A DNA stretch of 64,000 nucleotides from Promethearchaeia archaeon (GCA_029856105.1 JAHQWH010000155.1:62001-126000), one strand, 5' to 3'. Positions 8,566-18,196 are shown, counted from the stretch's first letter. Translations and numbers: made by a program. The notes: a model not told the origin generated them from the sequence alone.

Positions 8566-9759
8566 ATGAGTATTATTGTGGATACTGATTTATGTGAAGG
8601 CTGTGGTGTTTGTTTAACTTCATGTCCTTATGGAGGCGTTGAAATTATCGATGACATTGCTGTTTTTACTGAAGACTGTAATTTATGTGGGGCGTGTATA
8701 GAATCATGCCCTGTAGATGCCATTACATTGGTACGGGCAGAAGGAATGGAAAAGGTGGATAAAACACAGTATAAAGGAGTTTGGATAATAGCAGAACATT
8801 ATAAAAACGAAATTCATAAAGTTGCGTTTCAGCTCTTGGGAAAGGGGCGAGAGTTATCAAACACATTAAATGTGAATTTAACTCTTGTCATATTAGGAGA
8901 TAAATTTGATGATAAATTGGAAGAGATTGGTGAATACGGTGCGGACGAAGTTATATACGTTAAATCTGCTATATTAAAAGACTATTATTCGGACTTGTAT
9001 GTAAACTCATTAACTGATTTAATTACCAAATATAAGCCGGAGATTATATTAATAGGAGCTACTCCAACAGGAAGAGATTTTGCTCCAAGAGTTGCCAAGC
9101 GATTGAATGCCGGATTGACAGCAGATTGTACGGGGTTAGATATCGAAGAGGAAACGGGTAATTTGATGCAAACAAGACCTACTTTTGGGGGTAATATCAT
9201 GGCTACAATTCGTACTCCTATGAGTAGGCCACAAATGGCAACCGTGAGACCTGGTATTTTTAAAGCTGATAAAACAGCTAAAAAGAAAGTAAGAATTATT
9301 AAAATCGAAAAAGAATTTAAAGAAAAAGATACAGTAACTAAAATCATAAAGATCATAGCCAAACAAAAGGAGAACATCAATCTAGAAGACGCTGAAATAA
9401 TTGTTGCTGGAGGCAGAGGCGTTGGTTCAATGGAAGGTTTTAAAATTATTGAAGAATTGGCTAAGGTCTTAGGAGCAGAACTGGGAGGCTCAAGAGTCAC
9501 AGTAGAACTAAATTGGTTAGGAGAGAATAGACAAGTTGGGCAAACTGGGAAAACTGTTTCTCCAAAACTCTATATCGCATGCGGAATTTCGGGAGCGATC
9601 CAACATTTAGTTGGTATGCAAAATTCAGAAATTATCGTTGCAATTAACAAAGATCCACATGCTCCGATTTTCCAAGTAGCTCACTATGGTATCGTTGGCG
9701 ATCTACATAAAGTAGCACCTGCATTGATTGAAGAACTTAAAAAAACTAAGCTTGAGTAA
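8566..9759 (+). CDS. etfA: Electron transfer flavoprotein alpha subunit with N-terminal 2x[4Fe-4S] ferredoxin domain
   Basis: 397 residues. ATG 8566 is preferred because a strong GGGAGGT (8553-8559) sits 6 bp before it; ATG 8548 overlaps the EtfB stop and has no such site. Residues 1-60 form a ferredoxin domain with two clusters (CEGCGVCLTSCP and CNLCGACIESCP). The EtfA body follows, and the FAD-binding end includes GGRGVGSMEGFKIIEELA, GGSRVTVELNWLGENRQVGQTG and the terminal ACGISGAIQHLVGMQNSE. The fused ferredoxin suggests that the electron acceptor is a ferredoxin or Fe-S partner. The CCG-type Fe-S oxidoreductases at 20.9-23.5 kb are candidates (inference). Confidence 0.94.
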   Translation: MSIIVDTDLCEGCGVCLTSCPYGGVEIIDDIAVFTEDCNLCGACIESCPVDAITLVRAEGMEKVDKTQYKGVWIIAEHYKNEIHKVAFQLLGKGRELSNTLNVNLTLVILGDKFDDKLEEIGEYGADEVIYVKSAILKDYYSDLYVNSLTDLITKYKPEIILIGATPTGRDFAPRVAKRLNAGLTADCTGLDIEEETGNLMQTRPTFGGNIMATIRTPMSRPQMATVRPGIFKADKTAKKKVRIIKIEKEFKEKDTVTKIIKIIAKQKENINLEDAEIIVAGGRGVGSMEGFKIIEELAKVLGAELGGSRVTVELNWLGENRQVGQTGKTVSPKLYIACGISGAIQHLVGMQNSEIIVAINKDPHAPIFQVAHYGIVGDLHKVAPALIEELKKTKLE

Positions 9760-9806
9760 AATTATAAAAAATTAAAAATAAAAATAAAAATAAAATATTT
9801 TCGTTT

Positions 9807-10598
9807 TTAGACTTTATCTAGACGGCCACCGTTTATTCCTATGACTTCTCCATTCATAAACCAAGCGGCATCGCTGCACAAAAATAATATTACTTGAGAA
9901 ACATATTTTGATTCTCCTATCCCTAAAGGAATTCTTCCTGAGTAGTATTTTCTCCATTTTCCTTCTTGTTTACTTAATAATTCACCAAGAATTGGAGTTT
10001 CGATAAGTGTAGGCATGATTGCATGAGATTTTATATTGTATCGAATTAATTCTAATCCTGCGGTTTTAACCATTCCAATCATCCCAGATTTAGCAGCAGC
10101 ATAATTCAATTGTCCAATATTTCCTTCAGCAGCTTGACTACTAATCGTAATTACTCGCCTATCAGGATATTCAGCGATCTTTTCTTTTGGATTTTCTTTG
10201 CAATAACCAATCCATCGTTTAGCACACGCTTGTAAAGTTAGGTAAAACCCTTTAAGGTGCGTATTTATCACATCGTCCCAATATTCTTCTGATAATTTGT
10301 GTATCATTCCATCCTTTAAAATACCGGCAGAATGAATTAGAAAATCAATCGTTTCATATTTTTCAAACGCCTGTTTAACTCCAGCTTCAACCAAGTCAGA
10401 TTTTCGTACATCTCCCTCAATAAATAGGACCTCTCCGCCTGCGTCTTTAATTTCTTTTTCGACACGCAATCCATTTTCTTTATCAAAATCAAAAATTACT
10501 ACTTTTGCTCCTTCAGCTGCAAAATCCTTAGCGGCTCTTTCTGCCAAACCTGAAGCTCCACCCGTGAGAAAAGCTACCTTACCATCAAACTTTCCCAT
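9807..10598 (-). CDS. SDR-family dehydrogenase, probably 3-hydroxyacyl-CoA dehydrogenase-like
   Basis: 263 residues. The Rossmann motif TGGASGLA is at 12-19, Asp in IFDFDKENG (NAD-type) at about 37, HSAGILKDG at 89-97, and the catalytic Ser153/154, Tyr166 and Lys170 in ITISSQ and YAAAK. The C-terminal ICYNIKSHAIMPT-type segment (here RYNIKSHAIMPTLIETPI) is the substrate loop. It is convergent with the ETF operon. Position beside hydratase and dehydrogenase genes suggests oxidation of 3-hydroxyacyl-CoA, the step otherwise missing here. Another alcohol or acetoacetyl-CoA reductase role is possible. Confidence 0.85.
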   Translation of the reverse strand: MGKFDGKVAFLTGGASGLAERAAKDFAAEGAKVVIFDFDKENGLRVEKEIKDAGGEVLFIEGDVRKSDLVEAGVKQAFEKYETIDFLIHSAGILKDGMIHKLSEEYWDDVINTHLKGFYLTLQACAKRWIGYCKENPKEKIAEYPDRRVITISSQAAEGNIGQLNYAAAKSGMIGMVKTAGLELIRYNIKSHAIMPTLIETPILGELLSKQEGKWRKYYSGRIPLGIGESKYVSQVILFLCSDAAWFMNGEVIGINGGRLDKV

Positions 10599-11591
10599 TT
10601 TATTCGACCTCGAGTTTTTGTTTTTTTTTTATATTTTTTGTTATTTAATTTAGTTCAATATAAGTTTGAAGAATAATAAGAATTTAAAATTTTTATTATT
10701 TAAGATAGAACATTTAGATCTAGATTACTATCTATAATTCTATCGTTGACTTTTGTTTTGACTTTTACTATATTTTAGATCGATGAATATAATAATATTT
10801 ATGTTACCATTTTCTTTTCAATTACGATTAAAAAGGAATTACAACGCGTAAGAAAAAAAAACTAAGTAATGGAATGTGAATATATTTAGCGGGAAAAACT
10901 CATTCGTGGAGGAATAAATTATGGGCTAAAATAGAAACATTCCACTACAAATAGAAAATCGAAATTTTCTATCATAATAAAGATCATTCAGATATAAAAA
11001 TATTTCGAAAAATTCGCTAAATTTACAAACGCTCTATTTGAATATTCAATAAATTTACATGTTATAAGTTGGTTTGAAATAATATCTATGTTATTTTAAC
11101 TATATAATCTTAGAATTAAATATAATTGCTAAGATAACTCATAATTTTAATTAAAAAAAAATATTTTTCTCGAATTTCATGGAATAAAAATCAATTTATT
11201 TCAAAAATATTATCCAAATTAGTGTAAAAAATTTTCGATCGTAAAGAATAAAATTGTAAAATGTACGATTTTATTAAGAACTTAATAAGGAAAAAGTCGC
11301 CATAAAATGTGAAATTAATACATCCTACTCATATTTGGGTTTTCTTTAATTTTCTATTTGTTTTCTGTTTGATTTGTAGCCTATCTTTTTGCATTCTACT
11401 ATAGCATAGATTATAAAGTTGAAAATTCAAATTATTCGTGCTTAAATTTGATTTATTAAAATCTTTTAACCTATGAATGGGATAATAATGGGAACCCATT
11501 ATCGTAAATACCGAATATTTTAATTAAATTTAAGAGCCTAATTAAAATTATTAAAGATAGTAAATCTCTTAATTTTTAACGAAATTTAATC
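10599..11591. other. Long gene-free interval (about 1 kb)
   Basis: No ORF with family resemblance was found in this very AT-rich stretch. Between about 10880 and 11050 the plus strand gives a repeatedly interrupted reading frame (for example KLWAKIETFHYK, stop, then KIEIFYHNKDHSDIKIFRKI) that could be a decayed transposase-like gene, but no diagnostic motif remains. Close to the right end lies the inverted repeat described separately. The rest is probably the upstream region of the fermentation operon. Confidence 0.4.
11485..11502. promoter_or_regulatory. Inverted repeat upstream of the indolepyruvate oxidoreductase operon
   Basis: ATAATGGG and CCCATTAT form a perfect 8-bp inverted repeat separated by AA. 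It begins 107 bp before the IorB ATG. The GC-rich centre stands out against the surrounding AT-rich DNA. A further AATGGGA half-copy precedes it at 11476-11482. It is a plausible operator for a dimeric regulator; the loop is too short for a terminator hairpin. Confidence 0.45.
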
Positions 11592-12212
11592 ATGGAAATT
11601 AAAAGTTATAATTTATTGAATGTAGGGGTGGGTGGCCAAGGCGTTATTAGAGCAGCACAAATTCTTTCATATGCTGCTTTATTGGAAGATTATAAAGTTA
11701 GAACTGCAGAAACGCATGGTATGGCCCAGAGAGGTGGTTCAGTTGCGTCATATCTTCGATTTGGTACTGAAGTAGAAGGGCCACTTGTTCCACGGGGGAA
11801 AACCGATACTATTTTGGCTTTTGAAGCAAGTGAGGCTGTTAGGATTTTTAATTATGCTGGGCCAAAAACTGTCTTTTTAATAAATAAAAACATCATTATT
11901 CCTCCTATGATTCATCAAATGGGTATGGACTATCCAAATATAGAACAAATAAGTGAATTTTTGAAGAATGTTTCTCAAAACATATATTTTATAAATGCTG
12001 ATGAGATGGCAATGACTTTGGGAAACCTTCGAACCATGAATGTTGTAATGCTAGGCGTACTGTTAGGTTCAGAAGCTATACCCCTTAAAAAGGAGTCTCT
12101 TATACAGGCTATTTTGAGCTATCTCCCAACAAAACTACACGATGTAAATAAAAAAGCATTTGAAATGGGAATTGAAAAAGGAAAAAACATAAGGAGGGAT
12201 TTTAATGAGTAA
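11592..12212 (+). CDS. iorB: Indolepyruvate ferredoxin oxidoreductase, beta (gamma-domain) subunit
   Basis: 206 residues. The N-terminus NLLNVGVGGQGV-like (here YNLLNVGVGGQGVIRAAQIL), then TAETHGMAQRGGSVASYLRFG, is characteristic of the 2-oxoacid:ferredoxin oxidoreductase gamma domain as found in IorB. It overlaps the iorA start by 8 bp, and a strong AAGGAGGG for iorA lies in its last codons. Together with IorA it converts aryl-pyruvates from aromatic amino-acid transamination into aryl-acetyl-CoA, CO2 and reduced ferredoxin. Confidence 0.94.
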   Translation: MEIKSYNLLNVGVGGQGVIRAAQILSYAALLEDYKVRTAETHGMAQRGGSVASYLRFGTEVEGPLVPRGKTDTILAFEASEAVRIFNYAGPKTVFLINKNIIIPPMIHQMGMDYPNIEQISEFLKNVSQNIYFINADEMAMTLGNLRTMNVVMLGVLLGSEAIPLKKESLIQAILSYLPTKLHDVNKKAFEMGIEKGKNIRRDFNE

Positions 12213-14112
12213 ACCTTACTATGCAGAAAACAATCCCGGAAAAAAAATCGTAATGTTAGGCAATGAAGCAATTGCTCGCGGAATTTTGGAAGCAGGTGTT
12301 GTCATTGGTGCGGGATATCCTGGCACTCCATCGTCCGAGATATTACCAACCTTAGCTGAAATGCAAAAATATTTTCCACATCTCAAATTAGAATGGAGTA
12401 TTAACGAAAAAGTAGGTTTTGAAGTAGCATACGGCGGATCTATGTCAAATGTACGTTCAGTTGCGGTAATGAAGCATGTTGGGTTAAATGTCGCATCAGA
12501 TGCGTTCATGACGGCGTGTTATGCTGGAGCTCGAGGTGGAATGGTGGTGATCTCAGCAGATGATCCTAATTGCTATTCTTCTCAAAATGAACAGGATAAT
12601 CGATATTTTGGGCTTCACGCTTTAGTACCGGTGTTTGAACCCGCGACGCCACAAGAAGCAAAAGATATGATAAAATACGCTTTTGATTTTTCGGAAGAAT
12701 ATCACTCTTTAGTATTATTTCGGACTACAACTAGGTTGAACCACGGGAGAGGAGACGTTATTCTTGGAGAAGTTAAAGAAATTAATCGCGATTACGGTTT
12801 TGATTGGGATCGTTCCAGATGGGTTTGTTTGCCATCACACTCACGAGTTTTGCGTGTTAGATTGTTAGAAAGGTTAGATGAAATCTCTGAATTTGCTGAC
12901 CAATTTCCTTTTAACTCGTTAAAATTATCAAAAGATAAAATTAACGGCGTTAGATATGGATTTGTTGCTGCTGGCATACCATACTCTCAATTGCTAGATG
13001 CCCTTAATTATTACGGCATTTCTGAAAAAGTTTCAATTTTAAAACTTGGATTAGTTTATCCACCACCTAAAGAATTGATTAAGAAATTATTTGCTCACTC
13101 TGACGAAATCTTAGTAGTTGAGGAACTCGAACCTTTCCTTGAAAATATCATGAAGCAAATTGCTTTCGAAGAAGGCATCTCAAATGAACTAAAAATTCAT
13201 GGCAAAGACTTGTTTCCTCAAAATGGTGAATTCTCTGCAGAAATATATTTAGAAAATATTGCAAGTTTGGTTGGATTGCCCTACGAAAAAGTATCTGTGC
13301 CAGAAAATATGATGATTATACCTCCAAGGCTTCCTATTTTATGTCCTGGATGTGGTCATAGAGCAACTTTTTACGCAATTAAACAAGTAGAAAAGAAGAT
13401 GAAAACTAAGTTCGTTAATTCTTCGGATATTGGTTGTTACACGCTAGCAGTATACAAACCCCTTGAAGGAATAGACACTGAAGTTTGTATGGGGGGCTCT
13501 ATTGGTTTAGCAAACGGAATTGCTAAAATTCAACCGGAGAAAAATCCCGTGTTAGCAATATTAGGCGATTCCACATTCTTCCATTCTGGTATACCGGCTT
13601 TAATAAACGCTGTTTATAACAAAAATAACATTTTAGTTGTTATTTTAGATAATAGATCGACTAGTATGACGGGATTTCAAGACAATCCAGGTACAGGTAT
13701 TACGCTTACAAAAGAACAGGGAATTCGCGTAATCATAGAAGATCTCGTAAAGGGCTGTGGCGTATCTTCGGATAAGATTTGGGTAGAAGATTCTAACAAT
13801 CTAATCAAAACTATAGAAAAGCTAGAATTAGCTGTTAAGGCTGAAGGTGTTCGAGTTTTTATCTCTCGACACTTATGTTCTTTAGTAGAAGCTAATCAAT
13901 TTCGGGTACAACATATAAAACCACCTATAGTAAAAGTAGATCAAGACAAATGCGTTGGATGTCTTATATGTGTTAATAAATTTGGATGTTCTGCGCTAAA
14001 TTTTGAAGATAGTGAAAATAAAGTAATAATCGATCAAGCTACTTGTAGGGGGTGCAAAGTATGTATCGAAGTTTGCCCTCAAAATGCAATTTATGAGGAG
14101 ATTGAATCTTAA
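12205..14112 (+). CDS. iorA: Indolepyruvate ferredoxin oxidoreductase, alpha subunit
   Basis: 635 residues, the normal IorA length. The N-terminal pyrimidine-binding domain has GNEAIARGILEAGVVIGAGYPGTPS. The middle domain carries PRLPILCPGCGHRATFYAI, and the TPP-binding module GDSTFFHSGIPALINAVYN is followed by VILDNRSTSMTGFQDNPG. The C-terminal 60 residues form a ferredoxin domain (CVGCLICVNKFGC and CRGCKVCIEVCP). A Shine-Dalgarno AAGGAGGG lies 6 bp before the ATG. The complex is oxygen-sensitive and cytoplasmic. The downstream acyl-CoA synthetase gene starts directly at its stop codon, so the product CoA ester can be used for ATP synthesis. Confidence 0.96.
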   Translation: MSKPYYAENNPGKKIVMLGNEAIARGILEAGVVIGAGYPGTPSSEILPTLAEMQKYFPHLKLEWSINEKVGFEVAYGGSMSNVRSVAVMKHVGLNVASDAFMTACYAGARGGMVVISADDPNCYSSQNEQDNRYFGLHALVPVFEPATPQEAKDMIKYAFDFSEEYHSLVLFRTTTRLNHGRGDVILGEVKEINRDYGFDWDRSRWVCLPSHSRVLRVRLLERLDEISEFADQFPFNSLKLSKDKINGVRYGFVAAGIPYSQLLDALNYYGISEKVSILKLGLVYPPPKELIKKLFAHSDEILVVEELEPFLENIMKQIAFEEGISNELKIHGKDLFPQNGEFSAEIYLENIASLVGLPYEKVSVPENMMIIPPRLPILCPGCGHRATFYAIKQVEKKMKTKFVNSSDIGCYTLAVYKPLEGIDTEVCMGGSIGLANGIAKIQPEKNPVLAILGDSTFFHSGIPALINAVYNKNNILVVILDNRSTSMTGFQDNPGTGITLTKEQGIRVIIEDLVKGCGVSSDKIWVEDSNNLIKTIEKLELAVKAEGVRVFISRHLCSLVEANQFRVQHIKPPIVKVDQDKCVGCLICVNKFGCSALNFEDSENKVIIDQATCRGCKVCIEVCPQNAIYEEIES

Positions 14113-15477
14113 ATGCACAATTTTTTTTTTCCTAAAAGTATAGCCGTAATAGGAGCAACCGCAAATCCTAGAAAGTTCGGAAACGCAGTTACTATTAACA
14201 TTCTAAAAAATAAAAATTTAGAAAGCGAATTGTTTCTTGTAACTCAAAAAAGCAACGAAATTTTAGGATTAAATTGTTATAAAAGTATATTAGATGTCCC
14301 AAAAGATGTAGATCTCGTGATAATTTTAGTCCCAGCAAAAGCAGTTGATGGCGTAATAGATCAATGTATAGAAAAACAAGTAAAACGAATAATAATAGTT
14401 ACTGCTGGTTTTGGGGAAATTAATCAAGAAGGTAAAAAAACCGAAAAACGAATCGCAGAAAAATGTGCAAAAGTGGGCATTCGAGTTATGGGACCTAATT
14501 GTGTAGGAATACAAAACATAGACATAGGCCTTAACGCTTCGTTTATTCAAGCAGCGCCCCCAGGAACTATTAGCATGATTAGCCAATCTGGTTCGTTCGG
14601 ATGTGCCAGTTTTTATGCGATGGAAAGAGAAAATCTAGGATGTTCAAAATTCGCTAATATTGGAAATAACATTGATATTTCTTTTGTCGATGTTCTTGAA
14701 TTTTTTAGAGAAGATCCTAACAGTCGAATCATTTGTATTTACATGGAAACGATTGAAGATGGAAGAAAATTTTTAAAATCTTTAAAATCTATTGTTCCTA
14801 TTAAACCAATTATTGTCTTAAAAGGAGGAAGAACTTCATCTGGAATGAAGGCGGCAAGTAGCCACACAGGTTCGATAGCAACAAATTATAAAATGTTGAA
14901 AACATCCATTAAACAAGCTGGAGCAACATTATGCGAAAATGCTTCCGATTTTATTACCGCTTGTAAAACATTCTCTTTCTTACCAATTCCTAAAGGTGAA
15001 AAGATAGGAGTGTTAACTAATAGTGGAGGGAGCTCTGTTTTATTCAGTGATAAAGCGGAAGAGTTTAATTTAAAACTAGTAGAATTTTCTGATACACTTA
15101 AAGAAAGAGTATCGCCTCACCTAATATCTTTAGTAAAGATAGAGAACCCACTTGATATGATAGGCGTTGCTGGTGAGGAACAGTATTACGAAATAACCAA
15201 AGCCATGTTAGAAGATTCAGAAATAGATATAGTTGTTCCGTGCTTGGTAATACCCCCTTTCTTAGAAATGAGCTCTGACGAGCATTATCGTGGAATGATA
15301 AAAGCTTGGAACGAAACTGGCAGGTTAAAACCTATTATACCTTTAATTTTCTTTGGAGAAAATTTTAAAGATCTAAAGAAATTTGCCAAAAAAGAAAAAG
15401 CTCCAATTTTTTATACACCTCATGAAGCAGCATACGCTATAAAAATTTTAGTAGAACGATTGAAACTGAAAAATTGA
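14113..15477 (+). CDS. ADP-forming acyl-CoA synthetase, alpha (CoA-binding) subunit
   Basis: 454 residues, no intergenic space after iorA (TAA-ATG). The start FFPKSIAVIGATANPRKFGN is the CoA-binding Rossmann domain. IRVMGPNCVGIQN and SMISQSGSFG are typical ligase elements, and SSHTGSIA near residue 252 provides the phosphorylated His. The length corresponds to the alpha subunit; no ATP-grasp beta subunit is seen in the window, so it must pair with one encoded elsewhere. Expected reaction: aryl-acetyl-CoA + ADP + Pi to aryl-acetate + ATP + CoA, the energy-conserving last step of aromatic amino-acid fermentation. Confidence 0.92.
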   Translation: MHNFFFPKSIAVIGATANPRKFGNAVTINILKNKNLESELFLVTQKSNEILGLNCYKSILDVPKDVDLVIILVPAKAVDGVIDQCIEKQVKRIIIVTAGFGEINQEGKKTEKRIAEKCAKVGIRVMGPNCVGIQNIDIGLNASFIQAAPPGTISMISQSGSFGCASFYAMERENLGCSKFANIGNNIDISFVDVLEFFREDPNSRIICIYMETIEDGRKFLKSLKSIVPIKPIIVLKGGRTSSGMKAASSHTGSIATNYKMLKTSIKQAGATLCENASDFITACKTFSFLPIPKGEKIGVLTNSGGSSVLFSDKAEEFNLKLVEFSDTLKERVSPHLISLVKIENPLDMIGVAGEEQYYEITKAMLEDSEIDIVVPCLVIPPFLEMSSDEHYRGMIKAWNETGRLKPIIPLIFFGENFKDLKKFAKKEKAPIFYTPHEAAYAIKILVERLKLKN

Positions 15478-15513
15478 AGTGGTATTCTTAAAAACAGTAA
15501 TTTTTTTACTAGA

Positions 15514-15939
15514 CTATTGTTCAAAATCTTCTACTACATCAAAACCATTCTTTTTTAACACTTGAAATCCATTTTCGTTGTCGTCTAATCTTAATACTGT
15601 CGTAGTTCTAGTTTCTGACAATTTTTCAGCAAATGTATATAAATATTCAATGTTAACTTTGTTATCTCCAAGCGTTTTAGCAATGTTATACAATTGAGAA
15701 ATGTTATCCTTAAGCCTTACTGCTATAACTTCTGTAACTGAATGCATATAATCGTTATCTTCTAATAACTCAACGCATTTCTCAAATGGTTTAACTAAAA
15801 GCAATAATAATCCATAATCTTCTGTTTCGGCAACTGTTATAGATTTGATATATATTTTATTTTCCTTAAGGAATTCGAAGAAATTGGCTAGTTGTCTTGG
15901 TTCGTTAGGGAGAAACACAGAAATTTGTTTGAGTTTCAT
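15514..15939 (-). CDS. Tandem ACT-domain protein
   Basis: 141 residues forming two ACT folds: residues 1-70 begin KQISVFLPNEPRQLANFFEFL, and 72-141 contain LKDNISQLYNIAKTLGDNKVNIEYLYTF. Both have the beta-alpha-beta start with a Pro/Gln-Leu turn used for amino-acid binding. Small double-ACT proteins of this sort are regularly encoded next to archaeal indolepyruvate oxidoreductases and arylacetate-CoA ligases, and here it is convergent with that operon (36 bp apart). Likely role: sensing an aromatic amino acid or its derivative and modulating the pathway; target unknown. Confidence 0.87.
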   Translation of the reverse strand: MKLKQISVFLPNEPRQLANFFEFLKENKIYIKSITVAETEDYGLLLLLVKPFEKCVELLEDNDYMHSVTEVIAVRLKDNISQLYNIAKTLGDNKVNIEYLYTFAEKLSETRTTTVLRLDDNENGFQVLKKNGFDVVEDFEQ

Positions 15940-16156
15940 TGTTTAATCAAATTATATTAATTTTTATTCGAAATATTATCTTAAATGATAATTGTAATTA
16001 ATTAAATTACGTTTAAAAATGATACTGAAATAGCGAAAATTGAAAATTTTTAAAGATCTCACTTAATTTTTTAAATGTAATTTACTTCTGAATTCATAAT
16101 GCGAAATTTCATTTATTTTTAATATAATAGTTTAAATTTGGATAAAAGTGGTAATT

Positions 16157-16885
16157 ATGATTAATTGGGAGAAAAAATTTAATGAGCAATTAACATGGAC
16201 TGCTGAATTAAGAGATCGTTTATACGAAAAAGCAGAATTCTCTCATAGAAAAAATTTATTAGAATTAGGTTGCAGAACTGGCGAATTACTGAAAGAAATT
16301 GGAATAAAATATAATTTAAACTTATTCGGTATAGATACGGATAAAAATAAAATCGAATACGCAAGTGCCAACTTAGAGAAAAATCTTATCGATGCAAAGC
16401 TCATAACGATGGATATATTAAATAATAACTTTGAAGATAACTTTTTTGATGTTGTTATTACTTCTTGTTATTTCTTGTGGGAAATGGAATTTAATTATAT
16501 TTTAACAGAAATTCATAGAATTTTGAAACATAATGGAGTTTTTTTGATTTTTGACGAGCCCGATTTTGGAGGAATTATTGAGTATCCTGACACGGGTTTA
16601 AAGAAAGAGTTATATAATAGCCTTAAAGATGCAGGAGCAGACCCCGAAATAGGAAGGAAGATACCTCAATATTTTTCAAACAAATTTAGACTCGTGGAAC
16701 ATTTTTGTTCAAGTTTTCCATGGATCCCAAGCGTAAACAGGGCCAGTTTAATCAAAGATTTAGATCTCTACATAAAAAAATTAAATACTAAAAAATTTAA
16801 TTCAGTTTTGATTATACAAAGTATAGAAAGTAATAAATATTTTTTATTTATCCCAATATTTGGTTATTATCTTAAGAAGATTTAA
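16157..16885 (+). CDS. Class I SAM-dependent methyltransferase
   Basis: 242 residues from ATG 16157 (an in-frame GTG lies 9 bp upstream). Motif I LLELGCRTGELLKEIG is near residues 33-48, the acidic residue of motif II is in LFGIDTDKNKIEYA, and motif IV is in DNFFDVVITSCYFLW. A C-terminal substrate domain of about 80 residues follows. The next gene, 17 bp downstream, is a second methyltransferase of different sequence, so they are probably co-transcribed. Substrate unknown; small-molecule or lipid methylation is typical of this group. Confidence 0.82.
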   Translation: MINWEKKFNEQLTWTAELRDRLYEKAEFSHRKNLLELGCRTGELLKEIGIKYNLNLFGIDTDKNKIEYASANLEKNLIDAKLITMDILNNNFEDNFFDVVITSCYFLWEMEFNYILTEIHRILKHNGVFLIFDEPDFGGIIEYPDTGLKKELYNSLKDAGADPEIGRKIPQYFSNKFRLVEHFCSSFPWIPSVNRASLIKDLDLYIKKLNTKKFNSVLIIQSIESNKYFLFIPIFGYYLKKI

Positions 16886-16902
16886 AGAATTGATAAAAGT
16901 TA

Positions 16903-17655
16903 ATGAGTTTAAAAGAGTTTTACGACCTCCATAAAAATTTTTCAGCTAGAAATCTTTCTGAATACGATCTTTCTCCCGGAATTAGATGTAAATTTGATTT
17001 ATTAATAAAAATAATTGGTAAAAGTAAAACCTTTAAAAACGCGATAGATTTAGGTTGTTCAGGAAACTCTCTTCTTTACGCCTTAGAAAATGTACAAAAT
17101 AAATCGTATTACGACATATCTGCTATACCTTTAAAGCAATATTCTAAACAGAACCCTTTATGTGGAGATGTTGTAAAATTACCGTATAAAAACAATACAT
17201 TTGACTTGGTACTTGCTTTAGATGTGTTAGAACACGTAAAAAATGATGATTTAGCTATCTCTGAAATAAAAAGAATATTAACACAGGGCGGATTTGCTGT
17301 AATTACAGTTCCACATAGGATGAAATATTATTCAAAACAAGATAAGATAATTGGTCATTATCGTAGATATGAAATTGAGCACATTTTAGGATTATTCCAG
17401 CGCTATAATTTCAAGTATTTAAAACAATTTGGAGTCTATGGGATACTAATGAAAATTTCCTTACTACAATCGATTAATCCGAGAAAAACAGAAAAAAATT
17501 TAATAAAGTTACGCAATAAATATCGCTCAAATTTAATTTTCAGAAAAATTTGGAACCTTTTTGTCAAATTTAGTTCGACACTAATGAAAATAGATGCGAA
17601 GTATTATTCTCCAAAACGAATGATGAATATGGCATTTATATTTCTAAAATTATAA
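16903..17655 (+). CDS. Class I SAM-dependent methyltransferase (UbiE/Methyltransf_11-like)
   Basis: 250 residues. Motif I is AIDLGCSGNSLLYALE (Gly-Cys-Ser-Gly rather than GxGxG), motif IV FDLVLALDVLEHVKNDDLA, and the post-motif IKRILTQGGFAVITVPH is a close match to the Methyltransf_11 pattern. The C-terminal half is basic and carries KFSSTLMKIDAKYYSPKRMM. It belongs with the preceding methyltransferase. No specific substrate can be named. Confidence 0.82.
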   Translation: MSLKEFYDLHKNFSARNLSEYDLSPGIRCKFDLLIKIIGKSKTFKNAIDLGCSGNSLLYALENVQNKSYYDISAIPLKQYSKQNPLCGDVVKLPYKNNTFDLVLALDVLEHVKNDDLAISEIKRILTQGGFAVITVPHRMKYYSKQDKIIGHYRRYEIEHILGLFQRYNFKYLKQFGVYGILMKISLLQSINPRKTEKNLIKLRNKYRSNLIFRKIWNLFVKFSSTLMKIDAKYYSPKRMMNMAFIFLKL

Positions 17656-17657
17656 TC

Positions 17658-18053
17658 TTATTTGTTTTCAGCGTATTCTTTTTTCATTTTTTCAAATAAC
17701 TTTTTATATTGTTCTATGTATTTCTCGTCGTTAGTTTCCTCTATTTTCTTAAGAAGTTCCACTGAATTATTTAATACAGTTGAAGTTTTTTTGAGTTTAT
17801 CAAAATATAATTGCTTTATTTGTTGAGATTTAGCAACTCTTAGAGAACTTTTATAACCCTTAATCGAGTTTTCTAAATTTTTTTGTGATTCGATTACTGA
17901 ATCAGCTAACTGCTTTTTTCTCTGTTCTAGCTTAATGCAGTTATCACATATTAATTCCCCCGATTTATTTTGCCCTTTTTTAATCATAAACGGATTCCCA
18001 CATCTAGAGCATTCAACTAGCGCAACTATTAATTTATCGTTAGGTTCGGGCAT
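17658..18053 (-). CDS. Zinc-ribbon plus coiled-coil protein, function unknown
   Basis: 131 residues. Two CxxC pairs (CSRCGNPF at 15-22 and CDNC at 36-39) form a zinc ribbon, followed by about 90 residues of predicted amphipathic coiled coil rich in Lys, Glu and Leu. Convergent with the methyltransferase gene (3 bp apart). No enzymatic motif. Possibly a nucleic-acid or protein-binding adaptor; I do not recognise a named family. Confidence 0.7.
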   Translation of the reverse strand: MPEPNDKLIVALVECSRCGNPFMIKKGQNKSGELICDNCIKLEQRKKQLADSVIESQKNLENSIKGYKSSLRVAKSQQIKQLYFDKLKKTSTVLNNSVELLKKIEETNDEKYIEQYKKLFEKMKKEYAENK

Positions 18054-18196
18054 AAAAGATAACTAATTAAATTTTTATTTTTTTTTAAATTTTAAATTAT
18101 TAAGTTAATAACTTTTTTCCAATTTAATTCTTAATTTTTTTAACAGAGTATCTCATTATCAAGAAAGTTTATGATAAATTTTACATAATTTTTTTT

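Noticed and set aside
10880..11050. Possible decayed transposase between the SDR gene and iorB
   Set aside because: Frames are interrupted and no catalytic or terminal-repeat signature remains; resemblance is too weak to name.
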